Part shown: one piece after another, positions 31,279-40,599 of the stretch | Layout: every line of letters starts with the position of its first letter | Position numbering within the stretch: position 1 is the stretch's first letter | Source of the DNA: Actinomycetota bacterium | Lineage (GTDB): Bacteria; Actinomycetota; Acidimicrobiia; Acidimicrobiales; Ilumatobacteraceae | Length of the DNA stretch: 64,000 bases | Assembly: GCA_030645495.1 (NCBI GenBank) | Contig: JAUSLV010000022.1 | Location: 62,001-126,000, forward strand | Reading direction: 5' to 3' | Made by a program: the position numbers and the translations under genes | Notes under the pieces: model-generated | Database searches by the model: none | Told to the model about the DNA's origin: nothing | Seen by the model: the letters and a program-made list of their open reading frames with translations, nothing else

Positions 31279-32229
31279 ATGTCGGTGATGCCTGCGATTT
31301 CCGGGCGTCCGTTGCGCTTGGCCACCCGTGGCAGCGCGCAGGCCACCACTCAGGCGCAGCTGGCGGCCGACGCACTGATGGCCGCGCACCCGGGGCTGCG
31401 GGTGGAGCTGGTGTTCGTGGAGACGCTCGGCGACCAGCGCACCGACGTGCCGCTGCACACGCTGGGCGGCCAGGGCGTCTTCGTGAAGGAAGTGCAGCAC
31501 GCGGTGTTGCGCGGCGATGCCGACCTCGCGGCCCACAGCGCGAAGGACCTGCCCTCGGTGGTGGCCGATGGCTTGCAGCTGGCCGCATTCACCGAGCGAC
31601 GCGACGCACGCGACGCGCTGGTGGGTGCCCGCCTGGCCGACCTGGCGCACGGGGCCACGTTGGCCACCGGTTCGGTGCGCCGCCGTGCACAGCTGGCCTG
31701 CGTGCGGCCCGATCTGCAGTTCGTGGAGCTGCGCGGCAACATCATCACCCGGCTGACGAAGGTGCCCGAGGGTGGCGCGCTCGTGATGGCCGTGGCCGCG
31801 CTGCAGATCCTGGGCCTCACTGATCGCATCGCCGAGGAGTTGGCGCTCGACGCGTTCGTGCCTTCGCCCGGGCAGGGATGCGTTGCGCTCGAGTGCCGTG
31901 CCGACGACGCCGCGACGGCCGATCTGCTGGCGGCGATCGACCACCTCGCCACTCGCGCGGCGGTGTCGCTCGAGCGGGCGTTCCTGGCCGAGTTGGGCAC
32001 TGGCTGCTCGTTGCCGGTGGCCGCCCACGCCGTCGGCGACCGGCTGACCGGATTCCTCGCTGCTGATTCGGCGAATCTCCACGTGACGAAATCGACGGGG
32101 TCGGGGCCAGGCCCGGCGCCGGGGCCGCGGACGATCACGCGCACCGTGGCCGTCAGCGGCTCATCGGCCGAGCGGCTGGCGCAGGCTGCCGCGTTGGCCC
32201 GCACACTGCGCGCCGAACTCGGGGCCTAG
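31279..32229 (+). CDS. hemC: Hydroxymethylbilane synthase (porphobilinogen deaminase)
   Basis: It joins four porphobilinogens into hydroxymethylbilane. The protein has 316 residues. PLRLATRGSAQATTQAQ, AAHSAKDLPS, ATGSVRRRAQL and ELRGNIITRLTKV are the substrate and cofactor motifs; the cysteine that carries the dipyrromethane cofactor is in ELGTGCSLPVAAHA. The C-terminal domain contains a short Gly/Pro insertion (GSGPGPAPGPRT). The stop overlaps the hemD start by one base. Confidence 0.96.
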   Translation: MSVMPAISGRPLRLATRGSAQATTQAQLAADALMAAHPGLRVELVFVETLGDQRTDVPLHTLGGQGVFVKEVQHAVLRGDADLAAHSAKDLPSVVADGLQLAAFTERRDARDALVGARLADLAHGATLATGSVRRRAQLACVRPDLQFVELRGNIITRLTKVPEGGALVMAVAALQILGLTDRIAEELALDAFVPSPGQGCVALECRADDAATADLLAAIDHLATRAAVSLERAFLAELGTGCSLPVAAHAVGDRLTGFLAADSANLHVTKSTGSGPGPAPGPRTITRTVAVSGSSAERLAQAAALARTLRAELGA

Positions 32230-32948
32230 TGGGCACGTTGGCCGGTTGCCGCGTGGTGGTCACCAGGGCGGGCGGTCAGGCCGACGGTCTGGCCGAGTTG
32301 CTGCGCGAGCGTGGCGCGGTGCCGGTGGTGGTGCCGCTGGTGCAGATCGTGGCCGAGCCCGACGGTGTCGCCGCCCTGGCGGCGGTCGATCCCGGCGCGT
32401 TCGACTGGCTGGTGGTCACCTCGCCCAACGCGGCCGAGGCCTACCTGCAGGGGCACCGGCGCACCCCGGCCCAGGTGGCCGCGGTGGGTGCCGCCACGGC
32501 CGCGGTGCTCACCGGCGCCGGCCACCAGGTGCAGCTGGTGCCCGCTCGCCAACGCGCCGAGGGCCTGGTGCACGAGTTTCCCGCGGGGTTGGGCCGGGTG
32601 CTGCTGGTGCAGGCTCAGGCGGGCGAAGCGGTGCTCGCCGACGGGCTGGCAGCCAAGGGGTGGACGCTGACGGTGGTGCGCCCGTACCGCGCCGCCCCCG
32701 CCCAGGTGACACCTGCCGATGCGGCCCGCGCCCTCGCCGCCGACGCGGTGTTGTTCGCCAGCGGGTCGGCCGCGCGAGCGTGGACGGTGGCATTCGGGCC
32801 GGTGGCACCACCGACCGTGGTGGCCATCGGGCCGCAAACTGCTGCGGTGGTGACTGCAGTAGGACTCAAGGTGACGGTGATTGCGGCCGATCATTCCCTG
32901 CCGGGGTTGGTACAGGCGCTCGAGCAGCATCTGGCTACCGGCAAGTAA
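32229..32948 (+). CDS. hemD: Uroporphyrinogen-III synthase
   Basis: It closes hydroxymethylbilane with inversion of ring D. The protein has 239 residues in two alternating alpha/beta domains. Sequence conservation is low in this family, but WLVVTSPNAAEAYL, the central VLLVQAQAGEAVLADGL, DAVLFASGSAARAW and VVAIGPQTAAVV are the usual landmarks. The GTG start overlaps the hemC stop. In some actinobacteria hemD is fused to a methyltransferase; here it stands alone. Confidence 0.92.
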   Translation: MGTLAGCRVVVTRAGGQADGLAELLRERGAVPVVVPLVQIVAEPDGVAALAAVDPGAFDWLVVTSPNAAEAYLQGHRRTPAQVAAVGAATAAVLTGAGHQVQLVPARQRAEGLVHEFPAGLGRVLLVQAQAGEAVLADGLAAKGWTLTVVRPYRAAPAQVTPADAARALAADAVLFASGSAARAWTVAFGPVAPPTVVAIGPQTAAVVTAVGLKVTVIAADHSLPGLVQALEQHLATGK

Positions 32949-32990
32949 CCTTCTTGTCCCACGGTGTTCCGTGGTCCGCACACCATCACC

Positions 32991-35378
32991 ATGCATCACA
33001 CGTCGGCCACTCCGGCCTCCCGTCGCTGGCTCCTCCTCGGAAGCACAGCAGTCGGGCTCGCAGCACTCGGTACCACCCAGGTCGCTGCGGGTCGGCTGTC
33101 CGTCGCGCCCTTCGCGCCGACGCTCGAAACCGTGGTGGCCCACACGCCCAGCGTGTCGGGCGACGGGTCACTGGTGGCCTACGCCGGCGCACCCTCCGAC
33201 CTCGCCGACCCGCGCGACCACACGATCTACCTCGAGAACCGCGTGGATGGCACGGTGCTGGAGATCACCCCGTTGCTGGCCGACGTGGGCGCGGGCGACT
33301 CGGCGTGGCCGGTGATCAGTGCCGACACGTGCACGGTCACGTTCCTCACGCAGATGCCGTACGACCTGTTCCGCGACGACGACCAAGGCGGCCGCTGGGA
33401 CGTGTACCGCCAGACCTTGCCGCGGTGCAATGGCACGCTCGGCGACATCGAACTGGTCTCCGCCAGCCGCGGGTCGGGCTTCGAGGCGTCGGCCGCCGAC
33501 GATGCGGTGCCCACCGACCGCCCTGCGGTGTCGGCCGATGGCACGGTGGTCGCCTATACCCGTCGCTTCAGCGTCGCCGCCCCCGAACTCACCGGCGTGG
33601 TCGTGGTCGACCTGGCGATCCCCATCGGTGACGAGGGCCGCACGACACCGGTGGCGGGCACGCCGATCGGGTCGCCCGAGAGCGCGTTCTTGCACCGCGG
33701 ACTGCACCAACCGGCGATCAGCGCCGACGGGACGGTGGTGGCCTACACCTCCGACGCCGATTCGGCAGCCGGCGAACCTCAGTGGGGGTCGGGCCCGGTG
33801 CCCGGCGGCCACGCCACCACGCATGTGTACGCGTGGGACCGCGCGAACCCCGATCGCAGCACCAGCGTTCGCGCGGTGTCGTCGTCGGGCGGCGCCGACA
33901 CCGGCAATGCCGACAGCCCGGCAGTGTCGGGCGACGGGCAGTTCGTGGCCTTCGTGTCCACGGCTACCGATCTCGTGCCCGGCGCAGTGCTGCCCGTGTG
34001 CGCCCCCGCCTGTGTGCCGCAGGTGTACCTGTTCGGCCGTGCCGACGGCGTGGTGCGCCTCGTCAGCCGAGCACCCGGCGACCCGGCGGCCCCGCCGGTG
34101 GCCGCCGATGCCGGTGCGATCCAGCCGGCGTTGGGCCACGCCGACGGCGAAGTGCTGTTCGTGACGCGGGCCACCAACTTGTTCCCCACCCGCAGCAGCG
34201 TGGTGGGCGGGCCAACTGATGGCGACATTGCCGTCGCCTACCCGCTCACTGGTGAGGTGCGGCGAGTGTCGGTGCTGGCCGACGGCCTCACGCCGGCGCC
34301 GGCCGCGAACTCGCACCCGAGCATGTCGGCCAACGGGCGCGTCGTGGCGTTCGACACGCTGTCGGGCACCTCGTTCGGCGGCGCGGCGGTCGAGGGCCGC
34401 CAGGTGGCCATCTTCGATCGTGCCCCGCTGGTGGAGGTGGCTGATCTCGATGTCGGCACCGTGGCCGTCTACTATCCCGGCCCCGAGTGGTACCTGGTGC
34501 TCACCAACCACGGCCAGTCGTCGTTCGTGCCGGCCACGGTGGTTGCCGACAACCCCGACTTCCTCGTCAGCGGTGGCACCTGCGTCGACGATGCCGGTGT
34601 GCCCGTGCCGCCCGGCGGCCGGTGCACGGTGCACCTGATGCTGATGCCCAGTTCGTCGGGCCCGCGCACGTCGGTGCTCACGATCGCCGAGGCGGGGTTC
34701 GGCGCCGTGTCGGTCACCGCCGACCTCAGCGGTATCGGCGGCGAACCCACGCTGTCGCCGTCGCCCAGCGGCGCCCACGGTGGTTCGTTGGTGGTGGGCC
34801 AGACCGGCGAGCCGATGTCGTTCGCGCTCGAGAACGTCGCCTTCGCGTCGGTGCGGATCACCTCGCTCGCACTCGCCGGCGAGCACCCTCAGGACTTCAC
34901 GATCTCGGCCGACGAGTGCACCACGGTGAAGCGGATCCCTGCAGGCACCACGTGTGCGCTGGTGGTCGACTTCCACCCCAGCGCGGCAGGTCGGCGCACG
35001 GCCACCCTGGTCGCCAGCACCAGCGACGGCATCTACGCCACCATCCTGCTCAGCGGCGATGCGTTCTATTCGCCCACGTTGGCGACGTCGCAGGCCGCCG
35101 TGCTGGTGGGTTCGCGGTTCGTGGTCACCGGCCAAGGCTTCACGCCGAATGCGGCGGTCACGATCGGGTGGGCCGACGGCACGGGTCAGTCGCTCACCGT
35201 CACCACCGACGCGGCGGGTGTGCTGCTGGCCACGATTCCGGTGCGGGCCACCGACCGCACTGGTGAGCGCACCCTGGTGGCGCAGGTTCCCGGTGGCGAA
35301 GTGGCCACCGTGGCGGTGAAGGTGGTGCCCAAGGGCGTGAAGCTGGGACCCGGCTCACCGGCGTGGCCCGGGGCCTGA
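32991..35378 (+). CDS. Exported PD40 beta-propeller and Ig-like protein
   Basis: A protein of 795 residues with a signal peptide (RRWLLLGSTAVGLAALGTTQ). Residues about 40-450 form a TolB/PD40-type propeller with repeats such as SVSGDGSLVAYAG, AVSADGTVVAYTR, AISADGTVVAYTSD and AVSGDGQFVAFVS. Residues about 480-710 hold two ASPM-SPD2-Hydin (ASH)-like Ig domains (GGRCTVHLMLMP, GTTCALVVDFHPSAAGRRTA). A final Ig-like domain follows. There is no anchor, so it may be secreted. It separates hemD from hemB, with no evident link to haem. Confidence 0.75.
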   Translation: MHHTSATPASRRWLLLGSTAVGLAALGTTQVAAGRLSVAPFAPTLETVVAHTPSVSGDGSLVAYAGAPSDLADPRDHTIYLENRVDGTVLEITPLLADVGAGDSAWPVISADTCTVTFLTQMPYDLFRDDDQGGRWDVYRQTLPRCNGTLGDIELVSASRGSGFEASAADDAVPTDRPAVSADGTVVAYTRRFSVAAPELTGVVVVDLAIPIGDEGRTTPVAGTPIGSPESAFLHRGLHQPAISADGTVVAYTSDADSAAGEPQWGSGPVPGGHATTHVYAWDRANPDRSTSVRAVSSSGGADTGNADSPAVSGDGQFVAFVSTATDLVPGAVLPVCAPACVPQVYLFGRADGVVRLVSRAPGDPAAPPVAADAGAIQPALGHADGEVLFVTRATNLFPTRSSVVGGPTDGDIAVAYPLTGEVRRVSVLADGLTPAPAANSHPSMSANGRVVAFDTLSGTSFGGAAVEGRQVAIFDRAPLVEVADLDVGTVAVYYPGPEWYLVLTNHGQSSFVPATVVADNPDFLVSGGTCVDDAGVPVPPGGRCTVHLMLMPSSSGPRTSVLTIAEAGFGAVSVTADLSGIGGEPTLSPSPSGAHGGSLVVGQTGEPMSFALENVAFASVRITSLALAGEHPQDFTISADECTTVKRIPAGTTCALVVDFHPSAAGRRTATLVASTSDGIYATILLSGDAFYSPTLATSQAAVLVGSRFVVTGQGFTPNAAVTIGWADGTGQSLTVTTDAAGVLLATIPVRATDRTGERTLVAQVPGGEVATVAVKVVPKGVKLGPGSPAWPGA

Positions 35379-35402
35379 ACTCGGCTCGGCTCGGCTGGGG
35401 GT

Positions 35403-36608
35403 TCAGTCTGCCAGCAGGCGTCCGCTGGCGAACACGTTCTGCGCGCACGTGGCGATCGTCGGGTCGCCCACCCCGCGGCAGGTGACGGTGACCACCAGTT
35501 GCTCGCCGGCCAGGAACTCGATCGGGGTGACGAGCGGCACCGACGTATCGCCCAGGATGTTGTCGAGCCGGAACGAGTAGAGCGTGACGCTGTTGCGCTG
35601 CACGAGCAGCGTTCCCTGATCGGCGTTGGGGTTCTGCACGACGATGTCGGTCACCAGCAGCCGCTGGCCGGTGGGCACGGTGAAGCTCTTCGAGTCGGTC
35701 TGGCCGACCGCCACGGTCACCGGCAATGGGATGTTGGCGATCTGGCCCACCTCGTCGCCGGGCGTCGTGGATGGCGGGTTGGTGGCATCGGGGTCGTCGG
35801 GCGTCGCGCCCACCACGCTGGTGGTGCTGGGCAGGGCGTCGGCGACGGCATCGCGCGCCGCGTCGCGAACCGCCGGCCGCACGACCGCCACCCAGCTGAG
35901 CAGGCCAACGGCGGCCAGCCCGATCAGCGCCATCAGCACGCCGGCGAGCCGCTCGGGCACCACCGGCGCCTGCACGAACATCGCGCTCGCGGAGGCGGTG
36001 GGGCTTCCGGGCTCGTCGGCATCGAGGCGGAAGTTCACCGTGCGCGGGCGGCGCTCCCACTGCAGGCCGCGAGCCCGTACGCGGGCGCGCACGAGTGTGG
36101 ACGCCCCGGGTTCCACGCCGGCCGTGGGTGGATCGAAGTCCGCCTCGACGCGGCCCGACGGGTCGATGAGGTGCATGCGGCAGGTGGCCTGCGTGTTGCC
36201 GCGGTTCTCGAGCATCATCTCGTAGGTGGCTGCGTAGCGGCCGCGCTGGGCGGGTTGCAGCACATCCAGCCGGCGCTGGTGGCTGGCGGCGATGTTCAGC
36301 ACTGTCTCTGCCGAACGGGCCTCGTCGGGGTCGCGTTGGGACACCACGCGCACGCTGAGCGACGTGGGCCCGGCGGTGGTGGACGGCAGCAACGGTGGGG
36401 TGACGTGCACCTCCACCTCCTGCTGGGTGCCGCCGAACAGTGTGATCGTGGCCGGCTCGATCGTGGTCCAGCCGGCGGCCATCCCGGCCGGCGTGAGCAC
36501 GAACGAGTCGGTGGTGTCGGCAAGGTTGACGACGGTGAGTTGCACGACCGCGACGGACCCGGGGGTGACGTCGATCTCGCCGCGAGAGAACCAAGCCTGA
36601 GCTGCCAT
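35403..36608 (-). CDS. Membrane-anchored Ig-like domain protein
   Basis: A protein of 401 residues without an N-terminal signal peptide. Two beta-rich domains like those in the NPCBM-associated/COG1470 group (SVAVVQLTVVNLADTTDSFV, EVEVHVTPPLLPSTTAGPTS; GASTLVRARVRARGLQW) occupy residues 1-215. One membrane segment (LAGVLMALIGLAAVGLLSWV, about 220-245) follows, then a Thr/Pro-rich linker and a C-terminal beta domain outside or inside the cell depending on topology. The topology suggests the first domains are cytoplasmic. The function is unknown. A TAGCGT box lies 8 bases upstream. Confidence 0.65.
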   Translation of the reverse strand: MAAQAWFSRGEIDVTPGSVAVVQLTVVNLADTTDSFVLTPAGMAAGWTTIEPATITLFGGTQQEVEVHVTPPLLPSTTAGPTSLSVRVVSQRDPDEARSAETVLNIAASHQRRLDVLQPAQRGRYAATYEMMLENRGNTQATCRMHLIDPSGRVEADFDPPTAGVEPGASTLVRARVRARGLQWERRPRTVNFRLDADEPGSPTASASAMFVQAPVVPERLAGVLMALIGLAAVGLLSWVAVVRPAVRDAARDAVADALPSTTSVVGATPDDPDATNPPSTTPGDEVGQIANIPLPVTVAVGQTDSKSFTVPTGQRLLVTDIVVQNPNADQGTLLVQRNSVTLYSFRLDNILGDTSVPLVTPIEFLAGEQLVVTVTCRGVGDPTIATCAQNVFASGRLLAD

Positions 36609-36616
36609 CGTTGCGA

Positions 36617-36622
36617 ACGCTA
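36617..36622 (-). promoter_or_regulatory. -10 box TAGCGT of a leaderless gene
   Basis: It ends 8 bases before the ATG at 36608. Confidence 0.55.
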
Positions 36623-36662
36623 CCGGCCGGCGGTCATCGGCACCCGGTCATCGGGCAGCCGG

Positions 36663-38222
36663 TCATCGGAACGCGATCCGGTCGCGGCCGTCGCGCTTGG
36701 CCTGTTGCAGCGCGGTGGCGGCCTCGGCGAGCACCCGGCTGGAGTCGAACGATCCGCTGCCGGTGGCCACGCCCACCGACGCGGTGAGGCGCACGTCGGA
36801 GGGGATGCCGCTCCAGGTGCGGCCGGCGATCAACTGCCGGACGCGCTCGAACACATGCTTGGCGTCGCCGGGTGAGGTGGAACGCAGCACCATCACGAAC
36901 TCGTCGCCGCCGAGGCGCACCACCGAGTCGCCACGGCGCAGGGTGCGTTCGAGCACGCCGGCCACCTCCTGCAGCACGACATCACCTTGGAGGTAGCCGA
37001 AGTCGTCGTTGACCCGCTTGAACCCGTCGAGATCGACCACGCCCACGCACACCGGTGAGCTGTCGCCCAGCACCTCGGGCAGCAGCGTGGCCAGGTGGCG
37101 GCGGTTGGGAAGCCCGGTGAGTGGGTCGCTGACGCTCATCGCCGCCACCTTGCGGTGCTCCACGCCCAGGCGCACGTGTTCCCAGCGGGCGCGGCGCTCG
37201 TCCTGCAGGCTGTGGTCGGCGGCGGCGAGATTCCGTTCCAGCGCGGCGCGTGCGTCGTCGAAGCGGCCGTGGGCCCACAACGCCTCCACTTCCACTCGCA
37301 GCACGGGGCCGAGGTAGTCGGTGAACCCCACCTCGGCGGCGAGCGCGCGCACCTGGTCGATCAACTCCAGCACCTCGGGGTCGTGGGTCGCCCCCCAGCG
37401 GGCCAGCACCTCGCCGGCCATGGCCACCACCTGCTCTTCGCGCATGCCGGCCTCGTGCGCGGTGCGCAGCGCGGTGCGGGCGTCGTCGAGCGCCGAGTGG
37501 TAGTGACCGAGCTCGGCGAGCATCATCGACCGGTGGGCGAGCGCGGCAGCCACGGCCAGGGCCTCACCGCCGCCTTCGGGGTCGACGGCCGCGGTGGCCG
37601 CGTACAGCCCGTCCTGCAACAGCCGTAGGCGCGCCTCGGGGTCTGGTTCGCGCTGCGCCGCGTAGTGGTACGCCGACGACATGTTGGCGTAGGTGAACTG
37701 GCGGGCGGCGTCGGTGTCGGCAAGGCGCAGCGCCCGGTCGTACAGGTCGAGCGCGGCTTCCACGAACCCGGAGAGCGTGTACGTCACGGCCAGGTTCTGC
37801 AGCACGAGGTAGTTGGCCGCGTCGTTCGGCAGCTCCTCCAGGACGTACGCGGCCTCCGCCAGCACGCTGGCGGCCTCGGCCACCTTGTCGGAGCGAATGT
37901 GGTGGTCGACGATCAGGCCGAGTGCATCCACCAGTTCGGGCAGGTGCCGTTCAGCGCGAGCCTGTTGCGCCACCACCTCGGCGAGGGCCGCCGCTTCGTC
38001 GTGGCGTTCGATCGCGAGCAGGCAGCAGGCCTGGCGGATCTGCAGGTTCAGCTGCTGTTGCAGTTCGTCGGCCAGGTCGGCGGCGTCGGCGAACATCGTC
38101 GCCGCCTGCTCGAAGTTGCCGGCGTGGCGTGCGGCGACGGCGCGCTGCTCGAGTGCCACCAAGGCCTGCGTCCTGCGGACGGCGGCCGAGTTGTCATCCA
38201 CCACGCGGTCCTCCTGTGCCAT
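36663..38222 (-). CDS. TPR-GGDEF diguanylate cyclase
   Basis: A protein of 519 residues. The first 350 or so form helical TPR-like repeats (HAGNFEQAATMFADAADLAD, TLSGFVEAALDLYDRALRLA, LGHYHSALDDARTALRTAHE), likely a sensor or scaffold. The C-terminal 160 residues are a GGDEF domain: DPLTGLPNRRHLATLLP, GVVDLDGFKRVNDDFG and the intact active site VRLGGDEFVMVL. An inhibitory I-site RRGD lies five residues before GGDEF, so the product should feed back. No membrane segment is visible. Its promoter overlaps that of hemB on the other strand. Confidence 0.92.
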   Translation of the reverse strand: MAQEDRVVDDNSAAVRRTQALVALEQRAVAARHAGNFEQAATMFADAADLADELQQQLNLQIRQACCLLAIERHDEAAALAEVVAQQARAERHLPELVDALGLIVDHHIRSDKVAEAASVLAEAAYVLEELPNDAANYLVLQNLAVTYTLSGFVEAALDLYDRALRLADTDAARQFTYANMSSAYHYAAQREPDPEARLRLLQDGLYAATAAVDPEGGGEALAVAAALAHRSMMLAELGHYHSALDDARTALRTAHEAGMREEQVVAMAGEVLARWGATHDPEVLELIDQVRALAAEVGFTDYLGPVLRVEVEALWAHGRFDDARAALERNLAAADHSLQDERRARWEHVRLGVEHRKVAAMSVSDPLTGLPNRRHLATLLPEVLGDSSPVCVGVVDLDGFKRVNDDFGYLQGDVVLQEVAGVLERTLRRGDSVVRLGGDEFVMVLRSTSPGDAKHVFERVRQLIAGRTWSGIPSDVRLTASVGVATGSGSFDSSRVLAEAATALQQAKRDGRDRIAFR

Positions 38223-38240
38223 TTCCCGAGGCCCAGGGAA

Positions 38241-38247
38241 TACGATA
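38241..38247. promoter_or_regulatory. Overlapping divergent -10 boxes of hemB and the GGDEF gene
   Basis: TACGATA contains TACGAT on the plus strand (38241-38246, 8 bases before the hemB GTG) and TATCGT on the minus strand (38247-38242, 19 bases before the GGDEF ATG). One polymerase at a time could use it. Confidence 0.5.
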
Positions 38248-38254
38248 CGCGTCC

Positions 38255-39283
38255 GTGACCGGCCAATTCCCCGCCTCCCGACCGCGGCGGCTGCGCAGTT
38301 CGGCGGCAATGCGCGAACTCGTGGCCGAAACCCACCTCGGCGTCGGCCAGTTGGTCGCCCCGCTGTTCGTGCGCGAAGGCATCGACCAACCGCAGCCGAT
38401 CGCGTCGTTGCCCGGCGTGGTGCAGCACACGCGAGCGTCGCTGCGCGAGGAGGTGCGGCAACTCGCCGATCTCGGCGTGCGCTCCGTGATCCTCTTCGGA
38501 GTGCCGTCCATCAAGGATTCCATCGGCTCTCAGGCATTCGATCCTGAGGGAATCGTGCAGCAGGCATTGCGAGATCTTTCCGGCATCGTGGGCGACCGCA
38601 TGGTGATCATGGCCGACCTGTGTGTCGACGAATATACGTCGCACGGCCACTGCGGAGTACTCGATGGTCCGCCCGGTGATCCGCACACCAGCGTCGACAA
38701 CGACGCCACGCTCGAGATCTACGGCAAGATCGCCGTCGCGCAGGCGAACGCCGGTGCCCATGTGGTGGCGCCCAGCGGAATGATGGACGGGCAGGTGGGG
38801 GCCATCCGCGCCGCGCTCGACGCCGCCGGCCATCGCAACACCGCGATCCTCGCCTATTCGGCCAAGTACGCCAGCGGGCTGTACGGCCCCTTCCGCGACG
38901 CGGTCGATTGTGCGATCGTCGGTGGTGGCGACCGCAAGGCGTACCAGCAGGACTGGCGCAACGCTCGTGAAGCGATGGTGGAGGTGTTGGCCGACCTCGA
39001 GCAGGGCGCCGACATGGTGATGGTGAAGCCGGCCATGGCGTACCTCGACATCATCGCCAAGGTGAAGGCGGCCGTCGATGTGCCGGTGGCGGCGTACCAC
39101 GTGAGCGGCGAGTACGCGATGATCAAGGCCGCCGCGGCCAACGGCTGGATCGATCACGATGCAGTGGCCACCGAGCACCTCACGGCCATCCGCCGCGCGG
39201 GTGCCGACATCGTGCTCACCTATCTCACTCGTTGGTTCGCGGAAGCGCAGGCCGGCCGCGCCGCTGGGGGAGCCCACGCATGA
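38255..39283 (+). CDS. hemB: Delta-aminolevulinic acid dehydratase (porphobilinogen synthase)
   Basis: It condenses two 5-aminolevulinates to porphobilinogen. The protein has 342 residues from the GTG at 38255, VTGQFPASRPRRLRSSAAMR. Schiff-base lysines fall in ILAYSAKYASGLYGPFRDAV and MVMVKPAMAYLDII; AYHVSGEYAMIKAA is the substrate-binding end. ADLCVDEYTSHGHCGVL has the Cys-containing metal-site segment in partial form. The stop overlaps the hemL start (ATGA). It is divergent from the GGDEF gene. Confidence 0.96.
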   Translation: MTGQFPASRPRRLRSSAAMRELVAETHLGVGQLVAPLFVREGIDQPQPIASLPGVVQHTRASLREEVRQLADLGVRSVILFGVPSIKDSIGSQAFDPEGIVQQALRDLSGIVGDRMVIMADLCVDEYTSHGHCGVLDGPPGDPHTSVDNDATLEIYGKIAVAQANAGAHVVAPSGMMDGQVGAIRAALDAAGHRNTAILAYSAKYASGLYGPFRDAVDCAIVGGGDRKAYQQDWRNAREAMVEVLADLEQGADMVMVKPAMAYLDIIAKVKAAVDVPVAAYHVSGEYAMIKAAAANGWIDHDAVATEHLTAIRRAGADIVLTYLTRWFAEAQAGRAAGGAHA

Positions 39284-40584
39284 ACCCGTTGCCCCACGAT
39301 CTGCCGCGCAGCAATGCCGAGTTGTTCGCTCGTTCGTGTGCGGTCATCCCCGGTGGGGTGAACAGCAGCATCCGTGCGTTCAAGGCCGTGGGCGGCACGC
39401 CCTACCTCGTCGAGCGCGCCGAAGGGCCGTATGTGTTCGACGTGGAGGGCACCCGCTACATCGATCTCGTGCAGAGCTACGGCGCGATCATCCTCGGCCA
39501 CGCACATCCTGCGGTCACCGCGGCGATCTCCGCGGCGGCGGCAGGTGGCACGTCGTACGGCGCGCCCACCCCGGGTGAGCTGCTGCTGGCAGAAGAGATC
39601 AGCCGCCGGGTGCCCAGCTGCGAGCGCGTGCGCCTGATGAACTCGGGCACCGAGGCCACCAGCACGGCAGTGCGCCTGGCGCGCGGGTTCACCGGTCGCG
39701 ACCGGTTGGTGATCTTCCACGGCAACTTCCACGGTGCCACCGACGCCCTGCTCGCCGCAGGTGGCAGCGGCGTGGCCACGCTCGGCCTGCCCGGCACGGC
39801 CGGTGTGCCCGCCAGCGCGGTGGCCAACACACTCGTGGTGCCCTACAACCAGGTGCCCGTGCTCGACGAGCAGGTCGCCGCGGTGTTCGTCGAGCCGGTG
39901 GCCGCGAACATGGGTGTCGTCGCCCCCGCCCCTGGCTTCCTCGAGGGGTTGCGCGCCGAGTGCGATCGGGTGGGCGCGCTGCTGGTGTTCGACGAGGTGA
40001 TCACCGGGTTCCGTCTCGGCACGGGCGGCGCGCAAGAGCGTTACGGCGTACGTGCCGATCTCACCACGTTCGGCAAGGTGATCGGTGGCGGCCTGCCGAT
40101 CGGCGCGGTCGGTGGCCGCCGCGACATCATGGAGACGCTGTCGCCGCTGGGCCCCGTGTTCCATGCCGGCACGCTGGCCGGCAACCCGCTGGCCACCGCC
40201 GCCGGCCGGGCAGCGCTCGAGCAGCTCACCCCCGCGGCCTACGACCTGCTGCGCGCCCGCGCCCAGCGGCTGTCGGCCGTGCTCACCGCTGCGTTCGCGG
40301 CTGCCTGGTTGCCGGCCTCGTTCCCCGTGGTGGGAACGCTGGTGGGCATGTTCTTCGGCGACGGTGCCCCCCCGGTCGATTTCCAGCAGGCGAAGACCAC
40401 CGACGAAGCGGTGTATCGCGCGTTCTTCCACGCGATGCTCGCCGAGGGGGTGGCGCTGGCACCCGGTGCCTACGAGGCGCTGTTCGTGGGCCTCGGCCAC
40501 ACTGACGAGGTGATCGACGCGATCGGTGTTGCCGCCGGTCGCGCGGCGCTGGCCGCGGCTGCGGCCGTTCACGCCGCCGACTGA
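39280..40584 (+). CDS. hemL: Glutamate-1-semialdehyde 2,1-aminomutase
   Basis: A PLP enzyme of the class III aminotransferase fold that moves the amino group of glutamate-1-semialdehyde to give 5-aminolevulinate. The protein has 434 residues. RSNAELFARSCAVIPGGVNS is the N-terminal signature, VRLMNSGTEATSTAVRLARG and GNFHGATDALL lie in the PLP domain, LVFDEVITGFRLG follows, and the PLP Lys is in LTTFGKVIGGGLPIGA. It is translationally coupled to hemB, which uses its product. Confidence 0.96.
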   Translation: MNPLPHDLPRSNAELFARSCAVIPGGVNSSIRAFKAVGGTPYLVERAEGPYVFDVEGTRYIDLVQSYGAIILGHAHPAVTAAISAAAAGGTSYGAPTPGELLLAEEISRRVPSCERVRLMNSGTEATSTAVRLARGFTGRDRLVIFHGNFHGATDALLAAGGSGVATLGLPGTAGVPASAVANTLVVPYNQVPVLDEQVAAVFVEPVAANMGVVAPAPGFLEGLRAECDRVGALLVFDEVITGFRLGTGGAQERYGVRADLTTFGKVIGGGLPIGAVGGRRDIMETLSPLGPVFHAGTLAGNPLATAAGRAALEQLTPAAYDLLRARAQRLSAVLTAAFAAAWLPASFPVVGTLVGMFFGDGAPPVDFQQAKTTDEAVYRAFFHAMLAEGVALAPGAYEALFVGLGHTDEVIDAIGVAAGRAALAAAAAVHAAD

Positions 40585-40586
40585 CC

Positions 40587-40592
40587 TACGCT
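40587..40592 (+). promoter_or_regulatory. -10 box TACGCT of a leaderless gene
   Basis: It ends 7 bases before the GTG at 40600. Confidence 0.5.
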
Positions 40593-40599
40593 CGCAGCC

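Noticed and set aside
33168-35135. An open frame of 655 codons on the minus strand
   Set aside because: Antisense to the exported propeller protein, which has a signal peptide and regular repeats; the antisense frame has neither.
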